NCBI GenBank assembly: GCA_002507565.1
Contig: MOXJ01000031.1
Coordinates: forward strand, 1 to 33,031
From: Candidatus Reconcilbacillus cellulovorans
GTDB taxonomy: Bacteria; Bacillota; Bacilli; Paenibacillales; Reconciliibacillaceae
Length of the DNA: 33,031 bases
Direction: 5' to 3'
The notes beneath the pieces are model-generated. The model was not told the DNA's origin and did not search any database. It was given only the letters and a program-made list of their open reading frames with translations. Positions 8,285-17,325 of the stretch are shown here, piece by piece. The translations under genes and the position numbers were made by a program. Position 1 is the first letter of the stretch, and every line of letters begins with the position of its first letter.

Positions 8285-8313
8285 ATTATAGTGCGGGCGG
8301 CCACCATCCTCAA
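8285..8313 (-). promoter_or_regulatory. sigmaA-type promoter of the M23-bactofilin operon
   Basis: On the minus strand TTGAGG (8313-8308), a 17-base spacer and a perfect TATAAT (8290-8285) form a strong promoter. It lies between the glycogen operon terminator and the leader hairpin. Confidence 0.65.
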
Positions 8314-8338
8314 CCTTCAAAATATGGTATTCAATTGG

Positions 8339-8367
8339 AAAAAATGTCCGGAGGCGTGAAGCTCCGG
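8339..8367 (-). terminator. intrinsic terminator of the glycogen operon
   Basis: On the minus strand CCGGAG, an eight-base loop and CTCCGG (8367-8348) are followed by ACA and six T (8344-8339). The stem is short but all but two pairs are G-C, and it lies about 50 bases after the stop codon of the GH15 gene. Confidence 0.6.
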
Positions 8368-8414
8368 CTGAAAGCCGATCGCGGCCGGCCGGGACAGTTC
8401 GGGTTCGGGCCGCG

Positions 8415-10385
8415 TCAGCCGGCGGACAGGCGCAGGCTGTCGTATTTCTGAATGTATCGGTGCACCGCCTCGACGAACGTGGCGTGCGACCATGTCAGCG
8501 GCGCCACCGACAGCGGGCTTCCGTCGAGCGGGTGAACCTGTTCCGGCAGTACGCCGGTCGGCAGGGCGCGGCGGACGACCCATTCCAGCGTCTGTTTCGG
8601 CCGTTCGAGTTCCGCCAGGACGCGCGCCCGCTCGATGTCGAACAGCGCCGTCCAGAGCGTGCAGATGATCCACGGATTGCCGGGAATCCGTTCGATGTCG
8701 TCCGACCGGCGGAAATAATAATCGCCCGTATAGCGCGCAACGCCGCCGACGTCGGTTTTGACCGTCAGCCCTTCCCGGACGGCTTCCATCGTTCGGACGA
8801 CGCGCTCGTCGTCCGCCGGCAGCACGCCGAACGCGAACAGCCCGAACAAACTGCTTTCAAGCGTCGTGTCCTGCATCCACCGTCCGTCGTGAAACACAAG
8901 CCCGCGCGCGAACCTTCCCAGTTCTTCGTTCCACAGGTGGGCGAGTATACCGTTCTTGATCTGCTCGGCGGTCCGGTGCAGCTGTTCGCTGCGCTCGTAG
9001 TCGCCGAACAGGTCGGAGAAAAACGCCGCCGCCTGCAACCCGCCGTATACCGTCGCCGCCGTGAACGTCCAGATGCCGAACCGTTCTTCCCACAGGTCGT
9101 AGCTCGGCTTCGGCAGGCTAAGCGACGGCTCGAGATGCTCGCAGAGAAAGGCGGCGGCCTTGCGGATCAGTTTGCCGTACAGCGACTGCGGCAGCTCGAT
9201 TTCGCCGTGCCTGTCGTAGTCGCGCCGGAGCGCGTACAAGACGAGCGCCGTCTCGTCTTCCTGGATCGGCAGCCGTGGAGCGCCGTCGGCGAAATACGGA
9301 TGCCAGCTCGAACCGACCGTTCCGTCCGGATTGTATTTATGATAGAGAAACCCTTGCGGCGAAAGGGCATCGGCGCAAAAATGGAAAAACGGCGCGACCG
9401 TGCTGTGATAGCCGGCCAGCGACATCGCCAGGGCGACCAACGCGCCGTCGCGCGGCCAGACGTAACTGTAATGGTCGCGGCTGAACTGCAAGATGTCGGT
9501 GTCGTTGGCCGCCAAAATTGCACCGCGCTCGTCGATCTGCGTCCGGATGATCAGCAAGCTTTGGCGGAACATCCGAACGACCGATTGCGGCAAGTCGGCG
9601 AAATCGCCGTCCGCCCGCCTGAGCCAGTGCCGCCAGTAAACGACGATGCGGCTCATCAACTTTTCCGGATGGCCTTCGCGGACGTAACGGTTCAGTTGCA
9701 GGACGTCCTCCAGACAATGCCCGGCCGACATCCAGTAGTACACGACCGTCTCCGAACGCGGCCCCACCCGGGCGTGGACGGCGATCGTACTGTCGACCGA
9801 CCCTTGCGCGATCGGATTACCGGCGAGCGCGCCGTCTTCAGCGTCGCGCCACGTGCCCTCCGCCGACAGGAACCGCTTGATCCCGGTCGTATATTGCGCG
9901 ATGCTGCCTTCGTTCGACATGCCGTCGAACATGAAATAGGAAGACCGCTTGTAATGGAAGACGGTATGGTTCTCGGGATAATAGACCGCCGTGTCGCCGA
10001 CTTCGGTGCCGTCGATCATCAGGTCCTGATGAAAAAAAAGCCGGATTTCCCTGGGCTTGTCCCACAAGTTGCGGACGACGACCCTGCGGAGATAGATGGT
10101 TTCCCGCTGGTGGACGCCGTCGTTGATCTGCAGTTCGAGCCCGAGCCCGTCGTGCCGGGCGGCGACGTCGGTGACGAGCGAGTCCGGAATGTAGGCCGGC
10201 CGTACGGTCCATTCCGGATGATCGAGCCATGTAAACCGACCGTCCGCCCATATTCCGAACCGACACGGCTGGCCGCCGACGTGGTTCAGCTGGCCGACGT
10301 ACGGAAAATACAGGTCGCGGATGAAACAGCGGTCGTCGAGGTTGATCAGCATTTTTCCGTTGCCGATGACGAGGTGGCGCGGCAT
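8415..10385 (-). CDS. GH15 family glucoamylase-like glycoside hydrolase
   Basis: A 656-residue protein of glycoside hydrolase family 15, whose members release glucose from alpha-glucan ends or, in some branches, split trehalose. The N-terminal beta-sandwich (about 1-260) is followed by the (alpha/alpha)6 barrel. The two expected catalytic glutamates are visible: E433 in DLWEERFGIW and E615 in LPEQVHPLDG, the latter followed by the typical APLTWSHA. The ATG at 10385 overlaps the glgA stop (ATGA) and has AAAGGAGAG upstream. As the last gene of the glycogen operon, it occupies the place of glgP in Bacillus, so I infer that glycogen here is broken down by hydrolysis to glucose. There is no signal peptide, which fits an intracellular enzyme. 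A trehalase role cannot be excluded. Confidence 0.9.
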   Translation of the reverse strand: MPRHLVIGNGKMLINLDDRCFIRDLYFPYVGQLNHVGGQPCRFGIWADGRFTWLDHPEWTVRPAYIPDSLVTDVAARHDGLGLELQINDGVHQRETIYLRRVVVRNLWDKPREIRLFFHQDLMIDGTEVGDTAVYYPENHTVFHYKRSSYFMFDGMSNEGSIAQYTTGIKRFLSAEGTWRDAEDGALAGNPIAQGSVDSTIAVHARVGPRSETVVYYWMSAGHCLEDVLQLNRYVREGHPEKLMSRIVVYWRHWLRRADGDFADLPQSVVRMFRQSLLIIRTQIDERGAILAANDTDILQFSRDHYSYVWPRDGALVALAMSLAGYHSTVAPFFHFCADALSPQGFLYHKYNPDGTVGSSWHPYFADGAPRLPIQEDETALVLYALRRDYDRHGEIELPQSLYGKLIRKAAAFLCEHLEPSLSLPKPSYDLWEERFGIWTFTAATVYGGLQAAAFFSDLFGDYERSEQLHRTAEQIKNGILAHLWNEELGRFARGLVFHDGRWMQDTTLESSLFGLFAFGVLPADDERVVRTMEAVREGLTVKTDVGGVARYTGDYYFRRSDDIERIPGNPWIICTLWTALFDIERARVLAELERPKQTLEWVVRRALPTGVLPEQVHPLDGSPLSVAPLTWSHATFVEAVHRYIQKYDSLRLSAG

Positions 10386-11848
10386 CAGGCGCTCTCCTTT
10401 TCCGAACGGTGTGGGGCGGATCGTTCGCAAAGCTGTCCGTAAAGAGCCATATACGCTTCGGCGGGACGATCCCAACCGAAGTCGCACTTGGCCGCGTTAC
10501 GGACGATTTTTTTCCAGATTTCTTCGTTCCGGTAAAACGACAGCGCGCGGTCGATCGTATACAGCATATCGTAAGGGTTCGGGTGTGTAAAACTGAAACC
10601 GTTGCCCTCCCCCGTATACTCATTATAGGAGACGACGGTGTCTTTCAACCCTCCGACTTCCCGGACGATCGGGATCGAACGGTAGCGCATCGCGATCATT
10701 TGGCTGAGTCCGCACGGTTCGAAGCGCGACGGCATCAGGAAAAGGTCGGATCCCGCGTAGATGCGGCGCGCCAACTGTTCGTCGAAGCCGAGTCGAACCG
10801 CGATCCGGTCCGGCCGTCTTTGCGCGGCAGAGCGCAGCATCCATTCGTAATGCGGCTCACCGGCGCCCACGACGGCCATTTGCAGCGGCCGGTCGAGGAT
10901 TTGGTCGAGTACCGCCTCGATGAGGTCAATTCCTTTTTGCCAGACGAGTCGGGAGACGATGCCGACGAGTGGTGTCTGTTCCGATTCCGGCAGTCCGAGT
11001 TCGCGTTGCAGCGCCAGCTTGTTGCGGCGTTTCTTCGCCAACGAGTCGCGGTACGGCACGGCGATCGCCGGATCGGTCATCGGATCGTACGTCTCCGTCT
11101 CGATGCCGTTAAGGATGCCGACGAGATCGGCGGCGCGATGGCGGATAAGGCCGTCCAGCCCTTCACCGAACGTTTCCGTCTGGATTTCGGCGGCATAGGT
11201 CGGGCTGACGGTCGTCAGTTTGTCGGCGTAAACAAGTCCGCCTTTCATGAAGCTGCCGGAGCCGTGGAATTCCAGCCCGTCCGGCCGGAACGCTTCGTCG
11301 CCGACGCCGAGCAGGTCTTTCATCCACGCTTGTGAAAAAACCCCCTGGTATTTCAAGTTATGGATCGTGAAGATGATTCCGGTCCCGTGGTAGACGGGGT
11401 GGCCGGCGTACCGCGTTTTGACCAGAAAAGGAACAAGGCCCGCGTGCCAGTCGTGGCAGTGCAGGATGTCAGGTTTTTCGCCGAGGTGGATCGGCGCTTC
11501 CGCCGCCGCCGCGCAAAAAAAGACGAATCGTTCCGCCTCGTCTTCGTAGCCGTACGGCCAGCCGCGTCTAAAGTAATATTCGTTGTCGATCAAGGTGTAG
11601 CGCACGCCGTCGAGTTCGAGTTCCTGATAGCCGCAATACTGATTGCGCCAGCCGAGCCGGACGGTCGTCACCGCGATCGTGCGCGCACGAGCCTTGTACT
11701 CGTCGGGAATGCAGCCGTATTTCGGGATGACGACGCGGACGTCGACACCCCGCTTGGCGAGCGTTTTCGGCAGCGAACCGACGACGTCGGCCAGTCCGCC
11801 GGTTTTGACGAGAGGGACTGCTTCCGAAGCGATGAACCAGACCTTCAT
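10385..11848 (-). CDS. glgA: glycogen synthase (ADP-glucose type, GT5)
   Basis: A 487-residue glucosyltransferase that extends alpha-1,4-glucan chains from ADP-glucose. The family-specific N-terminal ADP-glucose loop is K15-T-G-G-L19. The C-terminal Rossmann domain carries the GT5 motif PSRFEPCGLSQ and, further on, VREVGGLKDTV. The length matches the family. The ATG at 11848 is chosen from the GAGGAGGAAA ribosome site and because MKVWFIASEAVP is the normal N-terminus; a longer frame upstream overlaps glgD and is not conserved in character. It lies 35 bases after glgD, and its TGA overlaps the start of the GH15 gene. Confidence 0.96.
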   Translation of the reverse strand: MKVWFIASEAVPLVKTGGLADVVGSLPKTLAKRGVDVRVVIPKYGCIPDEYKARARTIAVTTVRLGWRNQYCGYQELELDGVRYTLIDNEYYFRRGWPYGYEDEAERFVFFCAAAAEAPIHLGEKPDILHCHDWHAGLVPFLVKTRYAGHPVYHGTGIIFTIHNLKYQGVFSQAWMKDLLGVGDEAFRPDGLEFHGSGSFMKGGLVYADKLTTVSPTYAAEIQTETFGEGLDGLIRHRAADLVGILNGIETETYDPMTDPAIAVPYRDSLAKKRRNKLALQRELGLPESEQTPLVGIVSRLVWQKGIDLIEAVLDQILDRPLQMAVVGAGEPHYEWMLRSAAQRRPDRIAVRLGFDEQLARRIYAGSDLFLMPSRFEPCGLSQMIAMRYRSIPIVREVGGLKDTVVSYNEYTGEGNGFSFTHPNPYDMLYTIDRALSFYRNEEIWKKIVRNAAKCDFGWDRPAEAYMALYGQLCERSAPHRSEKESA

Positions 11849-11883
11849 TCGGGCTTTCCTCCTCGGTCGCGTTGTCAAGGTTG

Positions 11884-12981
11884 TCATATGATCTGTCGCT
11901 TGCCGACGATGAGCGGACGACGTTCCGTGCCGCACACGTGCCGGCCTTGTTGGACTTTCGCTTCCTTGTCCAGAATGGCGCAGTCGACGACGGCGCTCTC
12001 TCCGATTTCACCGTTTTGCATGACGATGCTGTTGCGGACGACCGCTTTTTTGTGAACGCGGACGCCGCGGAACAAGATGCTGTTTTCCACTGTTCCTTCG
12101 ATGACGCAGCCGTTGGCGATCAGCGACCGGCTCACTTCGGCGCCCGCCTGGAACCGCGTCGGCGGCTCGTCCTTGATTTTCGTGAAGATCGGACCTGGAT
12201 GAAAAAACAGTTCGTTCCAGACGTCCGGCTCGAGCAGGTCCATGTTGTGCAGAAAATAATGTTCGATCGAGTCGATGATGCCCGTGTATCCGTTGTGGCG
12301 ATAAGCGTAGACTTTCCATTCGCCGACCATCGGTGCGATGCCGTCGTGCACGAGACGGGCCGGACCGGCTTCCTGCGACGCTCGAGCCAGCTCGAGCAGA
12401 AGCGATTTTCGCAGGACGTAGATCTCCATCGACACGAGGCGGCTGTCCGACTGTCCGCCGGAGACGGTCAAGGAGACGACGCGCGACGTTTCGTCCGTCT
12501 CGACCGCGGGCGCGGTGTAGGGACGAGGGTCGCGGCGTTTGGTGCAGACGATCGTGATGTCGGCGTTTTTTTCCTCATGAAAGGCGAGCACGGCGGCGAA
12601 ATCGACGTTGCACACGACGTGGCCGCGCGTTACGGCGACGAACGGTTCCTTCGAGCGAAGGAAAAAGTCACAGTGATGATTGAAATGATAAAGGTCGCCT
12701 GATTTCGGCGAAACCGGCGGCAGCACGAACAGGCCGCTTTCGCGCAGGTGCAGGTTCCAATGCCTTCCTGAGCCGAGGTGGTCGAGCAGCGACCGGTAGT
12801 TGGCGTCGGTGAACACGGCCACTTTCGAGATGCCGGAATTGACCATGCCGGACAGGACGAAGTCGATCAGCCGGTAGCGTGCGCCGAACGGCACCGACGC
12901 GAGACAGCGCGAGGACGTAATCGGCCCGAGGGCGTCCGGTTCGCCAATCAGGTTGATGACGCCGATGAGAGGCGAGCTCAT
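11884..12981 (-). CDS. glgD: GlgD subunit of glucose-1-phosphate adenylyltransferase
   Basis: A 365-residue nucleotidyltransferase-like protein with a C-terminal left-handed beta-helix. It matches GlgC in layout but has lost the catalytic signatures: [15 protein letters not shown] stands where GlgC has the GGEGKRL loop, and HVVCNVDFA replaces [10 protein letters not shown]. This is the known pattern for GlgD of Bacillus, a partner that forms a heteromer with GlgC and raises its activity. The ATG at 12981 overlaps the glgC TGA (ATGA), which suits equal synthesis of the two subunits. The beta-helix region (about 255-330) shows the hexad-like repeats [11 protein letters not shown] and SILFRGVRV. 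Confidence 0.95.
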   Translation of the reverse strand: MSSPLIGVINLIGEPDALGPITSSRCLASVPFGARYRLIDFVLSGMVNSGISKVAVFTDANYRSLLDHLGSGRHWNLHLRESGLFVLPPVSPKSGDLYHFNHHCDFFLRSKEPFVAVTRGHVVCNVDFAAVLAFHEEKNADITIVCTKRRDPRPYTAPAVETDETSRVVSLTVSGGQSDSRLVSMEIYVLRKSLLLELARASQEAGPARLVHDGIAPMVGEWKVYAYRHNGYTGIIDSIEHYFLHNMDLLEPDVWNELFFHPGPIFTKIKDEPPTRFQAGAEVSRSLIANGCVIEGTVENSILFRGVRVHKKAVVRNSIVMQNGEIGESAVVDCAILDKEAKVQQGRHVCGTERRPLIVGKRQII

Positions 12982-14141
12982 GCCGTCATCCCTCCTGTGC
13001 GGATTTCTCCGGATCCTACCGTTTCGTTGTGGCCGATGACCGTAATGCCGCCGTCGGGACGCCCGACCGTCGCGCCGTCTTCGATAACCGCCCCTTCTCC
13101 CACAATCGCCCGGAACACGCGGACGTCGCGGCCGATTGTCGCTTCCGGCATGACGACCGATTCGCGGACGACGCTGCCCGGTGCAGTTCGGACGCCGTAA
13201 GCGAGAACCGATCGTTCGACGTCGCCCTCGATCCAACATCCTTCATTGACGAGCGACTGTCGGACGCCGGCGCCGGGCGCGATATAATGCGGCGGACGAA
13301 CGGGATTGACGGAATAAATGCGCCAGTCGCGGTCGTTCAGGTCGAGCGGGGGATGTTCGATCAAAAGTTCCATATGCGCTTCCCACAGGCTTTCGATGGT
13401 ACCGACGTCTTTCCAATATCCTTCGAACAGGTGGGCGTAGAGCCGAACGCCTTCCGCCAGCATCGCCGGAATGACGTCTTTGCCGAAATCGTGGCTGGAA
13501 GCGGGATTCGCCTCGTCGCGTTCCAGATATTCCCGCAGTACCGGCCATGTGAACAAGTAGACGCCCATCGAGGCGAGGTTGCTCGTCGGCCGCTTCGGCT
13601 TTTCCGCGAATTCGACGATGCGGCCGTCGGCGGCGGTTTTCATGATGCCGAACCGGCCAGCCTCGTTCCAGTCGACGCGGATGACGGCGATGGTGACGTC
13701 GGCGCCGTGCCGCTTGTGTTCCTCCAGGAGGCGGGTGTAGTCCATTTTGTAGATGTGGTCGCCGGAGATGACGAGCACATAGTCGGGGTCGTACCGTTCG
13801 ATAAAGCCGATGTTCTGATAGATGGCATTGGCCGTGCCCTTGTACCAACCGCCGCTTTGGTCGCCGACGAACGGCGGGAGAATCGACAAGCCGCCTTCGG
13901 TTCGGTCGAGTCCCCACGGGCTGCCGATGCCGAGGTAACGATTCAGCACGAACGGCTGGTACTGCGTCAGAACGCCGACGGTGTCGATGCCGGAATGCGC
14001 GCAGTTGCTCAGCGCGAAGTCGATGATGCGGTATTTTCCTCCGAAATGGAGGGCGGGTTTGGCGAGCTGTTTCGTCAGGACGCCGAGCCGTTTACCCTCT
14101 CCTCCGGCGAGCAGCATCGCGATCCATTCCTTGCGTCGCAT
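12978..14141 (-). CDS. glgC: glucose-1-phosphate adenylyltransferase, catalytic subunit
   Basis: A 387-residue enzyme that makes ADP-glucose and pyrophosphate from glucose-1-phosphate and ATP, the committed step of bacterial glycogen synthesis. The nucleotide loop LAGGEGKRL (about 11-19), WYKGTANAI, the metal-site [10 protein letters not shown] and the sugar-phosphate site EFAEKPK are all present. The C-terminal part (about 290-380) is the left-handed beta-helix. The ATG at 14141 has AAAGGAGG at good distance. The gene begins inside glgB, with 67 bases of overlap, and its ribosome site is also inside glgB. Its stop overlaps the glgD start. Confidence 0.96.
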   Translation of the reverse strand: MRRKEWIAMLLAGGEGKRLGVLTKQLAKPALHFGGKYRIIDFALSNCAHSGIDTVGVLTQYQPFVLNRYLGIGSPWGLDRTEGGLSILPPFVGDQSGGWYKGTANAIYQNIGFIERYDPDYVLVISGDHIYKMDYTRLLEEHKRHGADVTIAVIRVDWNEAGRFGIMKTAADGRIVEFAEKPKRPTSNLASMGVYLFTWPVLREYLERDEANPASSHDFGKDVIPAMLAEGVRLYAHLFEGYWKDVGTIESLWEAHMELLIEHPPLDLNDRDWRIYSVNPVRPPHYIAPGAGVRQSLVNEGCWIEGDVERSVLAYGVRTAPGSVVRESVVMPEATIGRDVRVFRAIVGEGAVIEDGATVGRPDGGITVIGHNETVGSGEIRTGGMTA

Positions 14142-16102
14142 GTCGGGGCCTCCTTTCGGGAATCCGGCACGAGTAGCAGAAACGACAGCGGCGGAAGGGC
14201 CGTTTCGAGGCTCCTTTCCCGTCCGTGCCAGGGAATCGGTTCGGCGGCGACCGTCTCGCCGGAGTGCAAGCCGAGGCCACGCCCGCCAAACCTAAGTTCG
14301 TCGCTGTTGATTGCGATCCGGTAATCGCTTGCCGAAGGGACGCCGAAGCGGAAACGCTCGTAGAACCGGTCCGAAAAATTGCAAACGGCGACGGCGTGCG
14401 ACCCGTCCGACGCGCGGCGGAAATAGATATAGACCGACTGAGCCGCGTTGTGAACGTCGATCCATTCGAAGCCGGCCGCGTCGAAGTCGAGCTCCCAAAG
14501 CGCCGGAAGGCTCCGGTACAACCGGTTGAGCGTCCGTACGTATTCTAGCATCTTGCGGTGCATGTCGAAATCGAGCAGCATCCAGTCCAACTGGAGCCGA
14601 TCTTTCCATTCATCGAATTGAGCGAATTCACAACCCATGAAAAGTAATTTCTTTCCTGGATGTGTCATCCAATAACCGTAATACGCTCGCAGGTTCGCGA
14701 ATTTATCTTCGTATCCGCCCGGCATTTTGTTGAGCAGCGATCGTTTCCCGTGCACCACTTCGTCGTGCGAAAGCGGAAGGACGAAATTTTCCGAATATGC
14801 GTAAAGCAGCGAAAACGTCATTAAATGGTGATGATGCGGGCGTTCCGACGGCGGAAGGGCCATATAACGCAGCGAGTCGTTCATCCAGCCCATGTTCCAT
14901 TTAAAGTTGAAGCCGAGACCGCCGGTATGGGTCGGAGCGGTGACGCCCGGCCACGCGGATGAATCTTCGGCGATCATAAGCGCGTCGGGATAGTAGCGAA
15001 AGACGACTTCGTTCAGTTTCTTGAGAAAGGCGATCGCCTCGTCGTTTTCCGTGCCGCCGCGCCGGTTGAACGTCCGCATATGTTCCGGCTTGTCAAAGTT
15101 AAGGTCGATCATGCTGGCCACCGCGTCGATGCGGAGTCCGTCGACGTGGTAGACGTCCATCCAGAACAGCGCGTTCGAGATCAGGAAACTTTGCACTTCC
15201 GTCCGGCCGTAGTCGAACATAAGCGTCCCCCAGAGCGGTTTTTCCGCCCGATTCGGATCCGAACCTTCGTAGATCGGCGTGCCGTCGAACAGCCTAAGCC
15301 CGTGATCGTCCTTGCAGAAATGGGCGGGCACCCAGTCGACGATGACGCCGATGCCGCGCTCGTGGCAGCGGTCGATCAGTTCCATCAGCTGCCCGGGCGT
15401 TCCGTAACGACTTGTTGCAGCGTAGTAGCCGGTCACCTGGTAACCCCACGAAGCATCGAGCGGGTGTTCGGCGATCGGCAGCAGTTCGATGTGGGTATAG
15501 CCCATGGAGCACACGTAGTCGAGCAGGTCGTCGGCGATCTCGTCGTAAGTATAGAACTGCTCCTCGCCGCGGTTTTTCCACGAGCCGAGATGGACTTCGT
15601 AAATGAGCACCGGTTCCCGGTAAACGCAGCGCTTGCGTTTTTCGCGGCGCCACCGTTCGTCGCGCCAGGCGTGCTGGTTGGCCAGATCGACGACGATGGA
15701 AGCGGTGTTCGGCCGAAGTTCCGCCCTAAACGCGAACGGGTCGGCTTTCAGCACGCGGCGGCCGTCCGGCGTCTCGATCTCGTACTTGTAGAGCGCGCCT
15801 TCGTCGAGGCCGGGCACGAACGTCGCCCAAACGCCCGTCGTGCCGAGTTGCCGCATCGGATGGCGGCTGCCGTCCCAGCCGTTGAAGTTGCCGACGACGC
15901 GGACTGACCGCGCGTTGGGCGCCCAGACGGCGAACCGGACGCCGCGCCTGCCGCGGTAGGTCATCGGGTGGGCGCCGAAAATCCGGTAGCTGTGGAACAG
16001 TTCCCCTCGGTTGAATAAGTAGAGTTCGGTTCTTGAAATTCCGAAGTCTCCCGTCTTTTGACGGGATGCTTTGAATTGCGAAGCGGTATCGGCCGTTGCC
16101 AT
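14075..16102 (-). CDS. glgB: 1,4-alpha-glucan branching enzyme
   Basis: A 675-residue GH13 enzyme that introduces alpha-1,6 branches in glycogen. A CBM48-type N-terminal module (about 30-115, with [22 protein letters not shown]) precedes the TIM barrel. Catalytic residues are D326 (nucleophile, GLRIDAV), E379 (acid/base, MIAEDSS) and D447 (LSHDEVV). A C-terminal all-beta domain ends at about residue 645 ([11 protein letters not shown]). After that comes a tail of about 28 residues ([13 protein letters not shown] and so on, with three cysteines) that does not look like the family and is encoded largely where glgC has begun. The ATG at 16102 has AAAGGA upstream. It is the first gene of the glycogen operon. 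Confidence 0.95.
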   Translation of the reverse strand: MATADTASQFKASRQKTGDFGISRTELYLFNRGELFHSYRIFGAHPMTYRGRRGVRFAVWAPNARSVRVVGNFNGWDGSRHPMRQLGTTGVWATFVPGLDEGALYKYEIETPDGRRVLKADPFAFRAELRPNTASIVVDLANQHAWRDERWRREKRKRCVYREPVLIYEVHLGSWKNRGEEQFYTYDEIADDLLDYVCSMGYTHIELLPIAEHPLDASWGYQVTGYYAATSRYGTPGQLMELIDRCHERGIGVIVDWVPAHFCKDDHGLRLFDGTPIYEGSDPNRAEKPLWGTLMFDYGRTEVQSFLISNALFWMDVYHVDGLRIDAVASMIDLNFDKPEHMRTFNRRGGTENDEAIAFLKKLNEVVFRYYPDALMIAEDSSAWPGVTAPTHTGGLGFNFKWNMGWMNDSLRYMALPPSERPHHHHLMTFSLLYAYSENFVLPLSHDEVVHGKRSLLNKMPGGYEDKFANLRAYYGYWMTHPGKKLLFMGCEFAQFDEWKDRLQLDWMLLDFDMHRKMLEYVRTLNRLYRSLPALWELDFDAAGFEWIDVHNAAQSVYIYFRRASDGSHAVAVCNFSDRFYERFRFGVPSASDYRIAINSDELRFGGRGLGLHSGETVAAEPIPWHGRERSLETALPPLSFLLLVPDSRKEAPTCDARNGSRCCSPEERVNGSAS

Positions 16103-16141
16103 CGCGTTGAATCCTTTCTTCTTTTGTCAAGGTTCAATTTC

Positions 16142-16170
16142 ATTATATCGCTCCGGGTTTCGGTCATCAA
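16142..16170 (-). promoter_or_regulatory. sigmaA-type promoter of the glycogen operon
   Basis: On the minus strand TTGATG (16170-16165), a 17-base spacer and a perfect TATAAT (16147-16142) lie about 40 bases before the glgB ATG. This is one of the best promoter matches in the window. Confidence 0.7.
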
Positions 16171-16241
16171 ACGTTTTTTGGAAATCGGTCGGCTCGCTTT
16201 TTGCCGCGGGCCGGGCGCGGTCGCGATTCGGTCAAAAAGAT

Positions 16242-16271
16242 TTGCATCGAGGAAAAATTATTGTATATAAT
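16242..16271 (+). promoter_or_regulatory. sigmaA-type promoter of mntABCD
   Basis: TTGCAT (16242-16247), an 18-base spacer and a perfect TATAAT (16266-16271) lie about 70 bases before the first mnt gene. The surrounding 30 bases are much more AT-rich than the rest of the window. Confidence 0.6.
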
Positions 16272-16273
16272 AA
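16258..16273. promoter_or_regulatory. inverted repeat over the mnt -10 element, possible metalloregulator operator
   Basis: TTATT-G-TATA-T-AATAA is a 16-base inverted repeat with a single mismatched pair, and it covers the -10 of the mnt promoter. A repressor bound here would block transcription. The position suits a metal-sensing repressor of the MntR, Zur or Fur kind, but the sequence is not a clear match to the B. subtilis consensus of any of them as I recall these. Chance symmetry in AT-rich DNA is possible. Confidence 0.3.
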
Positions 16274-16343
16274 AAATTGAGGCGTAAGGCCAAACTTCGG
16301 GTGCCGGGCCGTCGCCGGTCGTCATCGACGGGAGGTGTCGGGA

Positions 16344-17294
16344 TTGGGCGTTTGGCGCGCGTGGAAAACCGTCGCGTTGCTCGCTTGGGCGGCGGTGTTG
16401 TCGGCCTGTTCGGCCTCTGGGGCGGCGCCGGGCGGCGCGACGGTCGGCGACCGGCCGATCCGCGCAACGGCGACGACCGGGATGATCGCCGATCTCGTCC
16501 GACGTGTCGGCGGGGACAGGGTCGAAGTGACGGCCCTGATGCGCCCGGGCGTCGACCCGCACCTGTACAAGGCGTCGCAGGGCGACCTTCGCCGGCTGGA
16601 GCGGGCGGACGTCGTGTTTTACAACGGTCTTTACTTGGAAGGTAAAATGGAAAAAATTTTGGAAAGCCTCGGACGCCGCAAGGCGGTCGTCGCCGTCACG
16701 CGCGACATCGGTCCGGACCGGCTGCTTCGCGTCCAAGGCATAGGGGACAAGGCGCAGTACGACCCGCACGTCTGGTTCGACGTGCGGCTGTGGATGATCG
16801 CATTGGATACGGTGCGGGAAGAACTTACAAGGCTTGATCCCGCGCACGCGGATGTGTATCGGCGCAACGCCGAGGCATATCGAGCCGAGCTTGAAGCGCT
16901 CGACCGGTATGCTCGGCTGCGGATCGCGTCGGTGCCGAAAGAACGCCGCGTGCTGGTGACGGCGCACGACGCGTTCCAGTATTTCGGACGCGCCTACGAC
17001 ATCGAGGTCAGGGGGTTGCAGGGCGTCAGCACGGCCGCGGAGACGGGCACGAAAGACGTGACCGATCTCCGAGACATGCTCGTGCGCCGCGGCATCAAGG
17101 CGGTGTTCGTCGAGACGAGCGTTCCGGAAGACCGCATCCGCGCGGTGATCGAAGGCGCGGCGGAGCTGGGGCACCGCGTCGTGCTCGGCGGTTCGCTCTA
17201 TTCGGATTCGACGGGACCGGAAGGGACGCCGGAAGGTACGTATGTCGGCATGTTCCGGCATAACGTCGACGCGATCGTCGACGCGTTGAAGTGA
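16344..17294 (+). CDS. mntA: manganese/zinc ABC transporter substrate-binding lipoprotein
   Basis: A 316-residue cluster A-I binding protein that captures Mn2+ or Zn2+ outside the membrane and delivers it to the permease. The lipobox L-S-A-C22 marks it as a lipoprotein. Predicted metal ligands are H73 (DPHLYK), H142 (DPHVWF), H208 (TAHDAF) and D288 (YSDSTG), the His3-Asp set of TroA-type proteins. The C-terminal text (GTYVGMFRHNVDAI) is like MntA of Bacillus. There is no His-rich loop of the ZnuA kind. The start is set at TTG 16344, eight bases after GGAGG; the GTG at 16335 lies inside that ribosome site. It is the first gene of a four-gene operon. Zinc instead of manganese cannot be excluded. 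Confidence 0.92.
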   Translation: MGVWRAWKTVALLAWAAVLSACSASGAAPGGATVGDRPIRATATTGMIADLVRRVGGDRVEVTALMRPGVDPHLYKASQGDLRRLERADVVFYNGLYLEGKMEKILESLGRRKAVVAVTRDIGPDRLLRVQGIGDKAQYDPHVWFDVRLWMIALDTVREELTRLDPAHADVYRRNAEAYRAELEALDRYARLRIASVPKERRVLVTAHDAFQYFGRAYDIEVRGLQGVSTAAETGTKDVTDLRDMLVRRGIKAVFVETSVPEDRIRAVIEGAAELGHRVVLGGSLYSDSTGPEGTPEGTYVGMFRHNVDAIVDALK

Positions 17295-17325
17295 CGGCTC
17301 GCCGCGTGTTTTGGGGGGGACGACA

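Noticed and set aside
8460-10442. 660-codon open frame antisense to the GH15 gene
   Set aside because: No recognisable domain; it is the shadow of a well-supported gene.
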